Positions 28,552 through 36,793 of a stretch of 64,000 nt of DNA are shown here, in pieces. Position numbers and translations under genes: made by a program. The DNA comes from Microbispora catharanthi (GTDB lineage Bacteria; Actinomycetota; Actinomycetes; Streptosporangiales; Streptosporangiaceae). The DNA lies in assembly GCF_006334915.2 (NCBI RefSeq), contig NZ_VDMA02000018.1, positions 1 through 64,000 on the forward strand. The letters run 5' to 3'. The notes below the pieces were generated by a model. It had not been told where the DNA came from and made no database searches. It saw only the letters and a program-made list of their open reading frames with translations. How positions within the stretch are numbered: the stretch's first letter is position 1; each line of letters starts with the position of its first letter.

Positions 28552-28583
28552 CCGCCGGCGGACCGGAAACGGCCCGCCGGCGG
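28552..28583. terminator. Hairpin between the convergent azole and tailoring operons
   Basis: CCGCCGGCGG occurs twice (28552-28561 and 28574-28583) and, being self-complementary in sequence, the copies pair as a 10-bp stem around a 12-nt loop. It separates the ABC gene from the convergent small membrane protein gene and can serve both. Confidence 0.65.
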
Positions 28584-28594
28584 TTCTCACGTGT

Positions 28595-28780
28595 TCAGTA
28601 GCGGGGCCTGCGGCTCAACACGATTCCGGCGATGAGGAACACCAGGCCGAGCCCGCCGTACACGAAGGCGTGGGTGGTGGCGGGCGGCTTCACGCTGGCG
28701 TTGGCGACGGCCAGCCCGAGGCCCACGATGCCGCTGATGTAACAGAAGATCGCGACGAAGATTTTCCAGAAGGGGCTCAT
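28595..28780 (-). CDS. Small two-helix membrane protein in the TOMM cluster
   Basis: 61 residues, beginning MSPFWKIFVAIFCYISG. Two hydrophobic helices (about residues 6-27 and 39-57) flank a short polar turn, and the tail RRPRY is basic, placing both ends inside. The ATG overlaps the methyltransferase stop by 4 bp, so it is co-transcribed with the P450 and methyltransferase. I do not recognise a family. Possible roles are self-protection, a membrane scaffold for tailoring enzymes, or an export helper; none is shown by sequence. Confidence 0.75.
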   Translation of the reverse strand: MSPFWKIFVAIFCYISGIVGLGLAVANASVKPPATTHAFVYGGLGLVFLIAGIVLSRRPRY

Positions 28781-29613
28781 GACGTACTCCGTTCGGACTC
28801 GGCGGGACCGCCCGGTGCGGTCCCGGCGACGACGAGGCCGAGCAACATGACCCAGGCGTCGGGGTCGGCGCGGAAACGCCGCCACCGGTCGGCCGCCAGG
28901 GCGAGCTCGGGCAGGGACAGGGCCCCGGAGGCGACCAGCGGCGCCAGCCGCTCCGGGCCCAGGTGGGGGGCGAACGCCTCGGTGGGGCGGTCGTCGTTGG
29001 TGGTGGCGAACGGGCGCAGCACCACGTCGCCGAAGCCCGCACGGCGAAGGAGCCGGGTGAGCTTGCGCCCGATCAGCCGGTCGCCGCCCGCCTGCCGCTG
29101 CGCGCCGGTCATGCGGTTGTGGACGCCGGCCATCTCGGGGTACATCGGGTCGGCCAAGCCCCACAGCATCGCGTCCACCTCGATCACGATCAGCCGCCCG
29201 CCCGGCCGCAGCACCCGCAGGGCCTCGGCCACCACCGTCGCCGGGTCGGCCACGTGCTGCAGTACGTATCGGAGCAGGACGGTGCCCACGGCCCCGTCGG
29301 CGAGCGGCAGCCGTACGGCGTCGCAACCGAGCAGCGGAACCCGCGTTCCGGACGCGTGCGCCAGCAGCGCCGTGTCGATGTCGGCGGCCAGCATGGGCAG
29401 GTCCGGCAGGGCGGCACGCAGCCGCCGCGTGACCGCGCCGGAGCCCGCCCCGAGCTCCAGCAGCGGCGCGGGCAGGCCGACGTCGAGCAGGACCCGCAGT
29501 TCCTCGTCGAAGGAGAGCTCGGCCTGGGCCTCCAGGCGCGCCAGCTCGCCGCGCAGGCCTCCGGCGGTCGTCGTGGCCGGGTCGTACGACCCGGCGCCCG
29601 TCGCGGCGGTCAC
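28777..29613 (-). CDS. SAM-dependent methyltransferase in the TOMM cluster
   Basis: 278 residues from a GTG that overlaps the P450 stop by 4 bp. LLELGAGSGAVTRRLRAAL is motif I, MLAADID motif II, and LRVLRPGGRLIVIEVD motif III of the class I fold. It resembles small-molecule methyltransferases; the likely target is the azole peptide (N-, O- or C-methylation) or a piece attached to it. Second gene of a P450 - methyltransferase - small membrane protein operon on the strand opposite the precursor. Confidence 0.85.
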   Translation of the reverse strand: MTAATGAGSYDPATTTAGGLRGELARLEAQAELSFDEELRVLLDVGLPAPLLELGAGSGAVTRRLRAALPDLPMLAADIDTALLAHASGTRVPLLGCDAVRLPLADGAVGTVLLRYVLQHVADPATVVAEALRVLRPGGRLIVIEVDAMLWGLADPMYPEMAGVHNRMTGAQRQAGGDRLIGRKLTRLLRRAGFGDVVLRPFATTNDDRPTEAFAPHLGPERLAPLVASGALSLPELALAADRWRRFRADPDAWVMLLGLVVAGTAPGGPAESERSTS

Positions 29614-30929
29614 CGCGGCCTCGGGACCATGAGCATGCCGTGCCGGGGGCGCAGCGTGACCAGGGCCTCGGGCTCGACCGGGAAGCCGGGGACGAGCTCC
29701 GGGCGCACGGCGCGCAGCAGCACGGCCAGCACGAGGGTGGCCTCGACCATCGCGAAGTGGCGGCCGACGCACACTCGGGGGCCGCCCCCGAAGGGGAGGT
29801 ACTGGTGGCCCGCGTGGGTGTGCTCGGCCGCGAACCGGTCCGGTGCGTACGTCTCCGGGTCGGGCCAGTACCGCGGATCCCGGTGGAGTACGTACGGGCT
29901 GACGCACACGAGCGTGCCGGGCGGTATCGGGTAGCCGCCGACGACGTCGGCCTCGACGGAGCGCCGGGAGATGAGCCACACGGGCGGGTACAGCCGCATG
30001 GCCTCCTTGATCGCCCGCTGGCAGGTCGTCAGCCGGGGCAGGTCGGCCGCGGTGGGGGTCCGGTCTCCGCCCAGCACCTCGTCCACCTCCGCGCGCACCG
30101 CCCGTGCGGCGTCGGGATGACGGTCGAGGAGGTAGAGCGTCCAGGTCAGCGCCTTGGCCGTGGTCTCGTGCCCGGCCATGACGATCGTCAGCACCTGGTC
30201 GCGCAGGTCGGTCGCGGTCATCGCGTGCCCCGAGGCCAGCATCGCGCCGAGCAGGTCGTGGCCCTCCTGCCCGGTGGCCCGGCGGGCGGCCACGATCGCC
30301 CGGGTGACGCCGTCGAGGAACGCCTTCGCCCGGCGGAACCCCTCCCGGCCCCCTCCCTCGGAGGCGGGGTCGAAGTGGCCGATGAAGCGGTTGACCTCGT
30401 CCACCGCCCGGCCGAAGCCGTCGCCGACGCCCGCGATGTCCGCGCCGAGCATGGCCCGCGCGATGACGGTGAGTGTGAGAGCGGTCAAGTCGTGGTCGAC
30501 CCGGACCGCCGCGCCCTCCTCTCCGGCCCGCCGCCACCGCTCGGTCAGGCCGGCCGCGGCGTCGGTCATGACCTGGTCGAACCGCTCGACCTCGGTCGGG
30601 CGGAAGGCCGGGGCGATCATCTTGCGCTGCCGGGCCCACTCCTCGCCGCCGCTGGTCAGCAACCCGTTGCCGAGCAGGGGGCGCAGCATGTCGTCGTCGG
30701 GCGTGCGGTCCTTGGTGTAGTTGGCGCCGTTGTCCTTCAGCACGTGCCGGGCCAGGTCGGGCCGGTGCAGCATGTAGACGGGCGCTCCCTCGGCCTCGTG
30801 CCTCGTCACGTCGCCGTAGGCGGCCATCTCGGTGACGAAGCGCAGCGGGTCCTCCCGCATGCTGCGCAGGCTCTGGGCGCCGTCCGGACCCGGCGGCAGG
30901 GATACGTAACCGCTGTGCGTATCGGCCAT
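29610..30929 (-). CDS. Cytochrome P450 (CYP102/CYP4-like) in the TOMM cluster
   Basis: 439 residues. I-helix AGHETTAKALTW, ExxR helix KEAMRLYPPVW and heme loop FGGGPRVCVGRHFAM are all intact, so it should be an active monooxygenase. The sequence style is that of the CYP4/CYP102-like group, different from the short soluble P450 at 33387. It probably hydroxylates or crosslinks the peptide. A perfect GAATACGTATTC palindrome sits 18 bp upstream of the ATG, inside what must be the promoter/leader. It heads a three-gene operon divergent from the precursor. An upstream in-frame extension lacks similarity. Confidence 0.88.
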   Translation of the reverse strand: MADTHSGYVSLPPGPDGAQSLRSMREDPLRFVTEMAAYGDVTRHEAEGAPVYMLHRPDLARHVLKDNGANYTKDRTPDDDMLRPLLGNGLLTSGGEEWARQRKMIAPAFRPTEVERFDQVMTDAAAGLTERWRRAGEEGAAVRVDHDLTALTLTVIARAMLGADIAGVGDGFGRAVDEVNRFIGHFDPASEGGGREGFRRAKAFLDGVTRAIVAARRATGQEGHDLLGAMLASGHAMTATDLRDQVLTIVMAGHETTAKALTWTLYLLDRHPDAARAVRAEVDEVLGGDRTPTAADLPRLTTCQRAIKEAMRLYPPVWLISRRSVEADVVGGYPIPPGTLVCVSPYVLHRDPRYWPDPETYAPDRFAAEHTHAGHQYLPFGGGPRVCVGRHFAMVEATLVLAVLLRAVRPELVPGFPVEPEALVTLRPRHGMLMVPRPR

Positions 30930-30947
30930 GCCCACCCTCACTTTTTT

Positions 30948-30959
30948 GAATACGTATTC
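30948..30959. promoter_or_regulatory. TACGTA palindrome GAATACGTATTC
   Basis: A perfect 12-bp palindrome 18 bp upstream of the P450 start and 202 bp before the precursor start. It shares the ATACGTAT core with 18531 and 18556. Confidence 0.55.
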
Positions 30960-30987
30960 GCCGATGAATTGCGCATGCGATTCGGAG

Positions 30988-30999
30988 TGAATACGTACC
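30988..30999. promoter_or_regulatory. TACGTA element TGAATACGTACC
   Basis: Shares TGAATACGTA with the palindrome at 30948, in the same orientation; centres are 41 bp apart, close to four helical turns. It lies in the divergent region between the P450 operon and the precursor gene. Confidence 0.5.
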
Positions 31000-31160
31000 C
31001 GGTGATATTTCCTGATCGGAGCATAGTCTGCGCCGTTCGCGTCCTCAATACTTATGCGAGTGGCCCGGAAATTAAGTCTGTGCGTTCCCGTCCGGCCGTG
31101 TAAGACTTCATTTCGAAAGCAGCGGGACACATTGCCCGCAAAAAAGCCGGGAGGCAGGCT

Positions 31161-31553
31161 ATGTCTTTGGACCCGAGACAGCGCGCGGAATTCGTGAACG
31201 CGTACACCCGCGTTCTGATCACGGCGTGGTCGAGTGAGGAATACTCGGCCCGGCTGGACTCCGACCCCCGCTCGGCTCTGGCCGAGTCCGGTCTGGAGCT
31301 GCCGGCGGGAGCCGAGGTCGTACTCGTCCGCAACATCCCCGAAGGCCACCACGACAGCAACATCGAGGTACAGGTCGCGCTGTGGGAGCGGGGCCTCGAG
31401 ACGGGCCGTTTCGAACTGCACATCCCCGAGACGCCGCAGGTCGACATGGCGGAGCTCAACGAGGGCGACCTCGACTCCATCGCGGCCGGCGTGTCCTCGG
31501 CCGAGTCGATCGACATCAACTGCTGCTGCTGCCCCTGCTGCTGCTGCACCTGA
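31161..31553 (+). CDS. TOMM precursor peptide, NHLP leader with Cys8 core
   Basis: 130 residues behind GGGAGG. The leader is nitrile-hydratase-alpha-like (AWSSEEYSARLDSDPRSALAE, then GLELPAGAEVVLVRNIPEG), the known NHLP type. A distinctive insertion follows before a small-residue stretch (LDSIAAGV, residues about 103-110). The C-terminus SSAESIDIN-CCCCPCCCCT ends in eight cysteines around one proline. With the cyclodehydratase and dehydrogenase in the cluster these should become thiazoles in two tetrads. Cleavage probably falls after AAG, leaving a 20-residue core, but a second protease cut nearer the cysteines is possible. Divergent from the P450 operon. Confidence 0.95.
   Translation: MSLDPRQRAEFVNAYTRVLITAWSSEEYSARLDSDPRSALAESGLELPAGAEVVLVRNIPEGHHDSNIEVQVALWERGLETGRFELHIPETPQVDMAELNEGDLDSIAAGVSSAESIDINCCCCPCCCCT
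31521..31550 (+). other. Core region CCCCPCCCCT of the TOMM precursor
   Basis: Residues 121-130. All eight Cys codons are TGC, so the DNA is four TGC, one CCC, four TGC, then ACC: a near-perfect trinucleotide repeat. Full cyclisation would give two tetrathiazole runs separated by proline. Thr130 could also cyclise only if followed by a residue, so it should stay as a free C-terminal threonine. Confidence 0.85.
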
Positions 31554-31581
31554 CGATCACGACACACTCGGAGGGCAGATC

Positions 31582-32526
31582 ATGTCCACGATCGCCGAGC
31601 AGGCGAACCCCGTACACGTGCGCTCCCTGCGCAAGCGGTACGGTCCGGTGAACGCGGTCGAGGAGGTGGACCTCGACGTGCGGAGCGGCGAGGTGTTCGC
31701 CCTCCTCGGGCCGAACGGCGCCGGCAAGACCACCACGGTCGAGATCCTGGTGGGGGTTCGCCGGCGGACCTCCGGCGACGTGCGCGTCCTCGGCCGTGAC
31801 CCGGCCGAGGACGCGCCCGAGTGGCGCGCGCGGATCGGCGTCGTCCCGCAGACGACGGGGGCGTACACCGACCTGACCGTGCGCGAGGTGGTCGAGCACT
31901 TCGCGGCGTTCTACCCCGCGCCGCTGCCGGTGGCCGAGGTGATCGACATGGTCGGCCTCGGCAAGCAGGCGCGCAAGCAGGCGCAGACGCTCTCCGGCGG
32001 GCAGGCCCGGCGGCTCGACGTCGCGGTCGGCGTCATCGGGGACCCCGATCTGATCTTCCTGGACGAGCCGACGACGGGACTCGACCCCGTCGCCCGCAGG
32101 GAGGCGTGGGACCTCGTCCGCTACTTCACCGACCGTGGCAAGACCACCGTGCTCACCACCCATTACCTGGACGAGGTCGAGGCGCTGGCGCAGCGGGCGG
32201 CCGTCATCGTCGGGGGACGGGTCGTCGAGTCCGGCCCGGTCGCGGAGCTGGGCGGCCGGCGCGCGACACCCGCAGCCGTGAGCTTCGCCAGGGCGGACAG
32301 GCTCGACAGGAGCCTGCCCGCGCTGCCGGGCGACGCCGTGGTGGAGGAGGCGGAGGGTCTGGTGGTCGTACGCACGCACCACCCCACCGAGGCCATGGCC
32401 GCGCTGCTGCCCTGGGCGGCCGCCTCCGGTGTGCGCGAACTGCCGGACCTGCGCATCCACCGGCCGTCGCTTGAGGAGATCTACCTGGACCTCATCCGGA
32501 GCAACCAGGAAGGCGGTGTCGTGTGA
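31582..32526 (+). CDS. ABC exporter ATPase, DrrA-like, in the TOMM cluster
   Basis: 314 residues. GPNGAGKTTTVEIL (Walker A), LSGGQARRLDVAVG (signature) and LIFLDEPTTGLDP (Walker B) define an ABC-2 type drug-export ATPase; the C-terminal domain after GGRVVESGPVAEL is the DrrA-like extension. It begins 28 bp after the precursor gene with GGAGGG upstream, and is followed by its permease with the stop overlapping the ATG. Beside the PCAT pair it is a second exporter, perhaps for self-resistance. Confidence 0.88.
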   Translation: MSTIAEQANPVHVRSLRKRYGPVNAVEEVDLDVRSGEVFALLGPNGAGKTTTVEILVGVRRRTSGDVRVLGRDPAEDAPEWRARIGVVPQTTGAYTDLTVREVVEHFAAFYPAPLPVAEVIDMVGLGKQARKQAQTLSGGQARRLDVAVGVIGDPDLIFLDEPTTGLDPVARREAWDLVRYFTDRGKTTVLTTHYLDEVEALAQRAAVIVGGRVVESGPVAELGGRRATPAAVSFARADRLDRSLPALPGDAVVEEAEGLVVVRTHHPTEAMAALLPWAAASGVRELPDLRIHRPSLEEIYLDLIRSNQEGGVV

Positions 32527-33383
32527 TGAGCGCTCCCAACGCAGCCCTCACCCAGGAGAGGGGCGCGGTGGTGCTCGATCCCGCCCGCTCGATCGTGTGG
32601 CGGTCGGCCGTCTCGCGGTCGTCGGTCGAGCTCAAGTCGTTCTTCCGCAACCGGCAGTCGCTGGTCTTCACGCTGCTGCTGCCCATCGTGCTGCTGGTCG
32701 TGCTCGGCTCCATCTTCTCGGGGACCGTGCCCGGCACCCACACCGACTTCAAGCAGATGTTCATCGCGGGCATCATCGCCTGTGGCGTGATGAGCGTCAG
32801 CTTCAACGGGCTGGCCATCAGCGTCGCCATCGAGCGCGACACCGGGATGATCCGCCGGCTGGCCTCCAGCCCGATGCCGAAGTCCGCCTACTTCATCGGC
32901 AAGGTGGTCAGGGTGGCCGTGACCGGCACCCTGGAGACGCTCCTGCTGCTCGCGGTGGCCGTGCTGGCGTTCGGGCTGCCGCTGCCCTCGACCACCGCCC
33001 GCTGGGAGACGCTCGTGTGGGTGCTGCTGCTCGGCGCGGTGGCCTGCACGCTGCTGGCCGTGGCGTTCAGCTCGGTCATCCCGAACGCCCGGTCGGCCTC
33101 GGCCATCGTCACCCTGCCGTTCCTGGTGCTGCAGTTCATCTCGGGGGTGTTCTTCCCCTACAGCCAGCTGCCGGCGTGGATGCAGACGGTCGCGGCCCTG
33201 TTCCCGCTCAAGTGGATGACCCAGGGACTGCGCTCGGTGTTCCTGCCCAACGATTTCGCCCACGTCGAGCCCGCGGGCGTGTGGGAACTCGACCGCGTGG
33301 CGCTCGTGCTGGCCGCGTGGTGCCTCGCCGGGCTCGCGCTGAGCTTCCTGACCTTCCGCTGGCGCGGGCCCAACGTCCGCTGA
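32526..33383 (+). CDS. ABC-2 type permease in the TOMM cluster
   Basis: 285 residues; GTG 32523 is an alternative start. Six hydrophobic helices, with the ABC-2 features FFRNRQSLVFTLLLPIVLLVVLGSIF, RRLASSPMPKSAYFIGK and FISGVFFPYSQLPAWMQ. Partners the ATPase upstream (1-bp overlap). Ends 3 bp from the convergent P450 stop. Substrate assumed to be the mature peptide. Confidence 0.87.
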   Translation: MSAPNAALTQERGAVVLDPARSIVWRSAVSRSSVELKSFFRNRQSLVFTLLLPIVLLVVLGSIFSGTVPGTHTDFKQMFIAGIIACGVMSVSFNGLAISVAIERDTGMIRRLASSPMPKSAYFIGKVVRVAVTGTLETLLLLAVAVLAFGLPLPSTTARWETLVWVLLLGAVACTLLAVAFSSVIPNARSASAIVTLPFLVLQFISGVFFPYSQLPAWMQTVAALFPLKWMTQGLRSVFLPNDFAHVEPAGVWELDRVALVLAAWCLAGLALSFLTFRWRGPNVR

Positions 33384-33386
33384 CCG

Positions 33387-34550
33387 TCAGGAGAGCCGGA
33401 TCCGGAACTCGCTCAGCCGCCGCGGCACGAGCACAGGCGCCCAGGCGGGCGGGGCGCCGTCCGGGCGGATCGCGGGGAAGCGCTCGGCCAGGCCGCGCAG
33501 CAGCAGCGCGCCGGCCTGCCGGACGAGGGGCGCGCCCAGGCAGAAATGGGTGCCGGCGCCGAAGGCGAGGTGGGGATTGGGAGACCGGGTCAGCACCAGG
33601 TCGCCGGGGCGGTCGAAGACGGCCGGGTCCCGGTTGGCCGCCGCGACCACGGCGAGCACCCGCGCCCCGGCGGGAATGGCCGCGTCCCCGAAGGACACCT
33701 CCGCGGTCGTCACCCTCGCCGTGAAGGGGATGGGCGCCTCCAGCCGCAGCAGCTCGTCGACCGCCGTACGGGCGAGGTCGTCGCCGCCCTCGCGAAGGGC
33801 GGCCAGGGCCTCGGGGCGAGGCAGCAGCCAGAACAGCGCGTTGCCCACCATCTCGGCCAGCGGGCGCCAGCCGCCGACGACGGCCAGCGAGAGGATGCCC
33901 AGCATCTCGGGCCGGGTCAGCCGCTCGTCCGCGGCCAGCCGCCCGATCGACCCGCCGGGCCCGCGCGCCACGTGCGCGTCCAGGAAGCGGGTCAGCTCGC
34001 CCATCGCCACGCGGCCCTCCCGTGCGGCCTGCGGCCCGGCCAGCGGGTCGAGGTTGACCGAGGCCCGCCGCGCCAGGTCCGCGAAGGCCGCCTCGTCCTC
34101 GCGCGGCACGAGCAGCGTCCGGGCCAGCACGCCGGTCGCGAACGGCTCGCCGAGGTCACGGGTGACCTCGGCCGCGTCCGCCAGCCCGTCGAGCAGGCCG
34201 TCCACGACGGCGGCGATGCCGGCGGCGAGCTCGCGTACCGCGGCGGGGCCGAGCAGGGCCATGCCGGGGCCGCGCAGCCGATTGTGCTCGGGCGGGTCGG
34301 TGGTCAGCATCGAGGCGGGCAGGTCGTCGTCGCGCACCCGCTCGCGCTGTCCCAGGGCGGCCGAGAACCGGGGGTCTTTGAGCGCGCTCGCGCAGTGCTC
34401 GTGCGCCGTGAGCAGCCACATCCGGGACGTGACGTCGAAGTGGACCGGATCGTTGGCCCGCAGCCAGTCGTACGCCGGATACGGGTCGGATCTGCCCGCC
34501 GGCGAGAACGGGTGGGCCAGACCGGCCGGAAGCCGGCGGAGAGCGGTCAT
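33387..34550 (-). CDS. Atypical cytochrome P450 lacking the I-helix acid-alcohol pair
   Basis: 387 residues, a soluble actinomycete-type P450. The heme loop FGAGTHFCLGAPLVRQ and ExxR helix (DELLRLEAPI) are present, but where the I-helix normally reads AGxET or AGxDT it has VVGGWRPLAEMVGNAL, with no acid or threonine. Such P450s often do not hydroxylate; known exceptions do crosslinking, cyclisation or peroxygenase chemistry. It is convergent with the exporter permease and divergent from the amine oxidase operon, across a region with a 12-bp direct repeat. Probably tailors the peptide or its biosynthetic partner. Confidence 0.85.
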   Translation of the reverse strand: MTALRRLPAGLAHPFSPAGRSDPYPAYDWLRANDPVHFDVTSRMWLLTAHEHCASALKDPRFSAALGQRERVRDDDLPASMLTTDPPEHNRLRGPGMALLGPAAVRELAAGIAAVVDGLLDGLADAAEVTRDLGEPFATGVLARTLLVPREDEAAFADLARRASVNLDPLAGPQAAREGRVAMGELTRFLDAHVARGPGGSIGRLAADERLTRPEMLGILSLAVVGGWRPLAEMVGNALFWLLPRPEALAALREGGDDLARTAVDELLRLEAPIPFTARVTTAEVSFGDAAIPAGARVLAVVAAANRDPAVFDRPGDLVLTRSPNPHLAFGAGTHFCLGAPLVRQAGALLLRGLAERFPAIRPDGAPPAWAPVLVPRRLSEFRIRLS

Positions 34551-34572
34551 CGGCGGTCCCTCGGTGCTGAGC

Positions 34573-34599
34573 TCACAAGATCACAGGTCACAAGATCAC
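34573..34599. promoter_or_regulatory. 12-bp direct repeat TCACAAGATCAC x2
   Basis: Exact copies at 34573-34584 and 34588-34599, 15 bp apart start to start, in the 132-bp region between the divergent P450 and amine oxidase genes. A plausible activator site; no TACGTA element is present here. Confidence 0.4.
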
Positions 34600-34682
34600 G
34601 GCACGGCCACGCTACTACAGAGCGGTCGCCGCCGGGATGAATGCGAACAACTGCGGACCGAACGGGCCGATGGGAGGCAGCG

Positions 34683-35867
34683 ATGCAGGTCGATGTAGTG
34701 GTCGTGGGCGCGGGCGTCAGCGGCCTGACCGCCGCACGGCGGCTGCGCGCCGCCGGTCTGGCCGTCACGGTGGTGGAGGCCAGAGACCGCGTCGGCGGGC
34801 GGGTGCGCACCTACCGGCCCGGCGACGGCGGCTCCCCGATGGAGCTGGGGGCTCAGGTCGTCCACGGCGACCGCAACCCCGTGTGGGACGTGCTGGAACC
34901 GGACGCGGCCGAGCCGGTGCGGCCGGGCACGGCCCTTGTCGCCGCGGCGGGGCGGGTGCTGCCGCTGGGCGTGCTCGCCCGGCGGGGACGGCCGCCGTGG
35001 GCGGTCGAGCAGAGCCTGCTGCGGGACCCGGGGGAGGACGTGCCCGTCGCAGGGCGGCTCACCTCCGGCGACCAGGCCGAGTGGCTGCGGCAGAACTGGG
35101 CGGCCGACCCCGAGTCCCTCAGCGCGGTGGGCATGGCCGCCGGACACCGAGCCGACGACGTCGGAGAGGGCCGATTCGCCGTCCGCGGAGGGTTCGACCG
35201 GCTGCCCGGCCTGCTGGCCGATGGGCTCGACGTGCGGCACGGCAGCCCGGCCAGGAGCATCGCCTGGTCGCCGGGCCGGGTGGAGACCCGCCTCGACGAG
35301 GGCGCGGTGACGGCCGCGGCGGCGGTGGTGACCGTGCCTCCGCCCGTGGTCGCGGGCGGAGCGCTCGCGATCGCGGACATGCCGGCCCGCAAGCGGGCGG
35401 CGGCCGAGTCGCTGCGCCTCGGCGACGCCTGGTGCGGGGTGGTGACGCTGTCGCGGCCCGCCCCGGAGTCGGCCGTCGTGTTCGACTCCGAGGGCGGGCT
35501 GGGCTTCGTCACCTGCACCGCCGGCAGCACGCGCGTCCTGGTGGTGGCCAAGGCCGGGGCCGCCGCGCGGGCGCGCGAGGCGGCCCGCGGAGGGCCGCCC
35601 CCGCTGGGCCGGGTGCTGCCCTGGGCCGCCGACGCCCGGTGCGAGCACGTCGAGGCGGCCGACTGGGGGGCGGACGCCTGGGCGACCGGTGCGTTCACCT
35701 ATCCCCGGGTCGGCGGCCTGTGGGCGCGGGCGGCGTGGGCGGAGCCGATGGGCGGCACGGTGTTCTTCGCGGGCGAGGCCACGGCGGCCGGTGTCCCTAT
35801 GGTTCAGGCGGCCATGGCCAGCGGTGACCGCGCGGCCGGAGAGGTCCTGGAGGCGGTAGGGCGATGA
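34683..35867 (+). CDS. Flavin-containing amine oxidoreductase
   Basis: 394 residues from the ATG after GGGAGG; an upstream ATG would add 14 residues with no similarity. [21 protein letters not shown] is the Rossmann FAD motif, [18 protein letters not shown] the RhGG amine-oxidase motif, and the C-terminal [21 protein letters not shown] completes FAD binding. It could oxidise an amine or form a C-C or C=N bond on the peptide. First of a plus-strand run with Rieske oxygenase, hydrolase and VOC protein, each overlapping the previous one. Confidence 0.87.
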   Translation: MQVDVVVVGAGVSGLTAARRLRAAGLAVTVVEARDRVGGRVRTYRPGDGGSPMELGAQVVHGDRNPVWDVLEPDAAEPVRPGTALVAAAGRVLPLGVLARRGRPPWAVEQSLLRDPGEDVPVAGRLTSGDQAEWLRQNWAADPESLSAVGMAAGHRADDVGEGRFAVRGGFDRLPGLLADGLDVRHGSPARSIAWSPGRVETRLDEGAVTAAAAVVTVPPPVVAGGALAIADMPARKRAAAESLRLGDAWCGVVTLSRPAPESAVVFDSEGGLGFVTCTAGSTRVLVVAKAGAAARAREAARGGPPPLGRVLPWAADARCEHVEAADWGADAWATGAFTYPRVGGLWARAAWAEPMGGTVFFAGEATAAGVPMVQAAMASGDRAAGEVLEAVGR

Positions 35868-36793
35868 TCGGGAAATTACACACGGGCTGGTATTTGCTGG
35901 CGTTCGAGGAGGAACTCGCCGAAGGGCTGAACCCCCTGCTGCTCGGCGGGCGCAGGCTGCTCGCCGTACGGGACGGGTCGCGCGTCCGCGTGTTCGACGG
36001 GCTGTGCCCGCACCGGGGTGCGGCCCTCGGCCACGGCGGCACCCTGGACGGCGATTGCGTCATCTGCCCCTTCCACGGCAAGCGGGTGGCACTCGGGGAC
36101 ACGGCGCGACGCTGGTCGGTCGCCGAGTACGCGGTCGAGCAGGCGGGCGCGGCGGTGTTCGTGCGGCTGTCCGCGGATGACGACCGGGGCTTCCAGCGGG
36201 CCATCAAGGAGGTGGCCGACGGCAACATCGTCGTGGGCGCGGTGATCCAGCCGGTGGCGGTCCCTTCGGAGTACGTGGTGGAGAACGCCTTCGACGCCGA
36301 GCACTTCCACCAGGTCCATCTCGTGCCCCGGGTGATCGGCATGCGGGTCTCGCCCTGCCCCGACGGCGAGCTGGCGATCGAAGGGGAGTTCCGCACCAAG
36401 GCCCCGCCGTGGGAGCGGGAGCGCCGGCTCGACTTCGCCTCCCGGTTCTACGCCCGGGCCTTCAGTCCCAGCCTCGTCGTGACCGAGCTGGGCACCGCGG
36501 AGGCGCCGTACACGATCATCACGGGCGCCGTGCCCACCTCTGGCGGCTGTGTGGGGCGGGTCGCCATCGCACTGCCGCCGGAGCGCGCCGAGGCGCTCGA
36601 CGCGCTGGTCCACGGCGCGCGGTACGCCTTCGAGCAGGACCGCGTCGTCTGGGACCACCTCGATCCGGACGCGCCGCAGCGCTACGACGCAGGTGACCGG
36701 CCCGTGCTGGCCTTCCGCCGGTTCTGCGCCACCTTCGGCGCCGTTCCACCGGCCGGAACCCCTTCCGCGGCGGTGACGGGGGAGCCGGTGTGA
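35864..36793 (+). CDS. Rieske non-heme iron oxygenase
   Basis: 309 residues, overlapping the amine oxidase stop by 4 bp. The [2Fe-2S] ligands are C48-P-H50 and C68-P-F-H71. The mononuclear iron site is N141-xx-D144-xx-H147-xxxx-H152 ([15 protein letters not shown]). This is the layout of single-component-type terminal oxygenases such as KshA/DAF-36-like or related natural-product tailoring enzymes. It needs a reductase, not encoded nearby. Reactions in the family include hydroxylation, desaturation and oxidative cyclisation. Confidence 0.9.
   Translation: MIGKLHTGWYLLAFEEELAEGLNPLLLGGRRLLAVRDGSRVRVFDGLCPHRGAALGHGGTLDGDCVICPFHGKRVALGDTARRWSVAEYAVEQAGAAVFVRLSADDDRGFQRAIKEVADGNIVVGAVIQPVAVPSEYVVENAFDAEHFHQVHLVPRVIGMRVSPCPDGELAIEGEFRTKAPPWERERRLDFASRFYARAFSPSLVVTELGTAEAPYTIITGAVPTSGGCVGRVAIALPPERAEALDALVHGARYAFEQDRVVWDHLDPDAPQRYDAGDRPVLAFRRFCATFGAVPPAGTPSAAVTGEPV

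Noticed and set aside
29263-29896. TACGTA hexamers at 29263 and about 29891
   Set aside because: They lie inside the methyltransferase and P450 coding regions and lack the extended palindrome; treated as chance matches.
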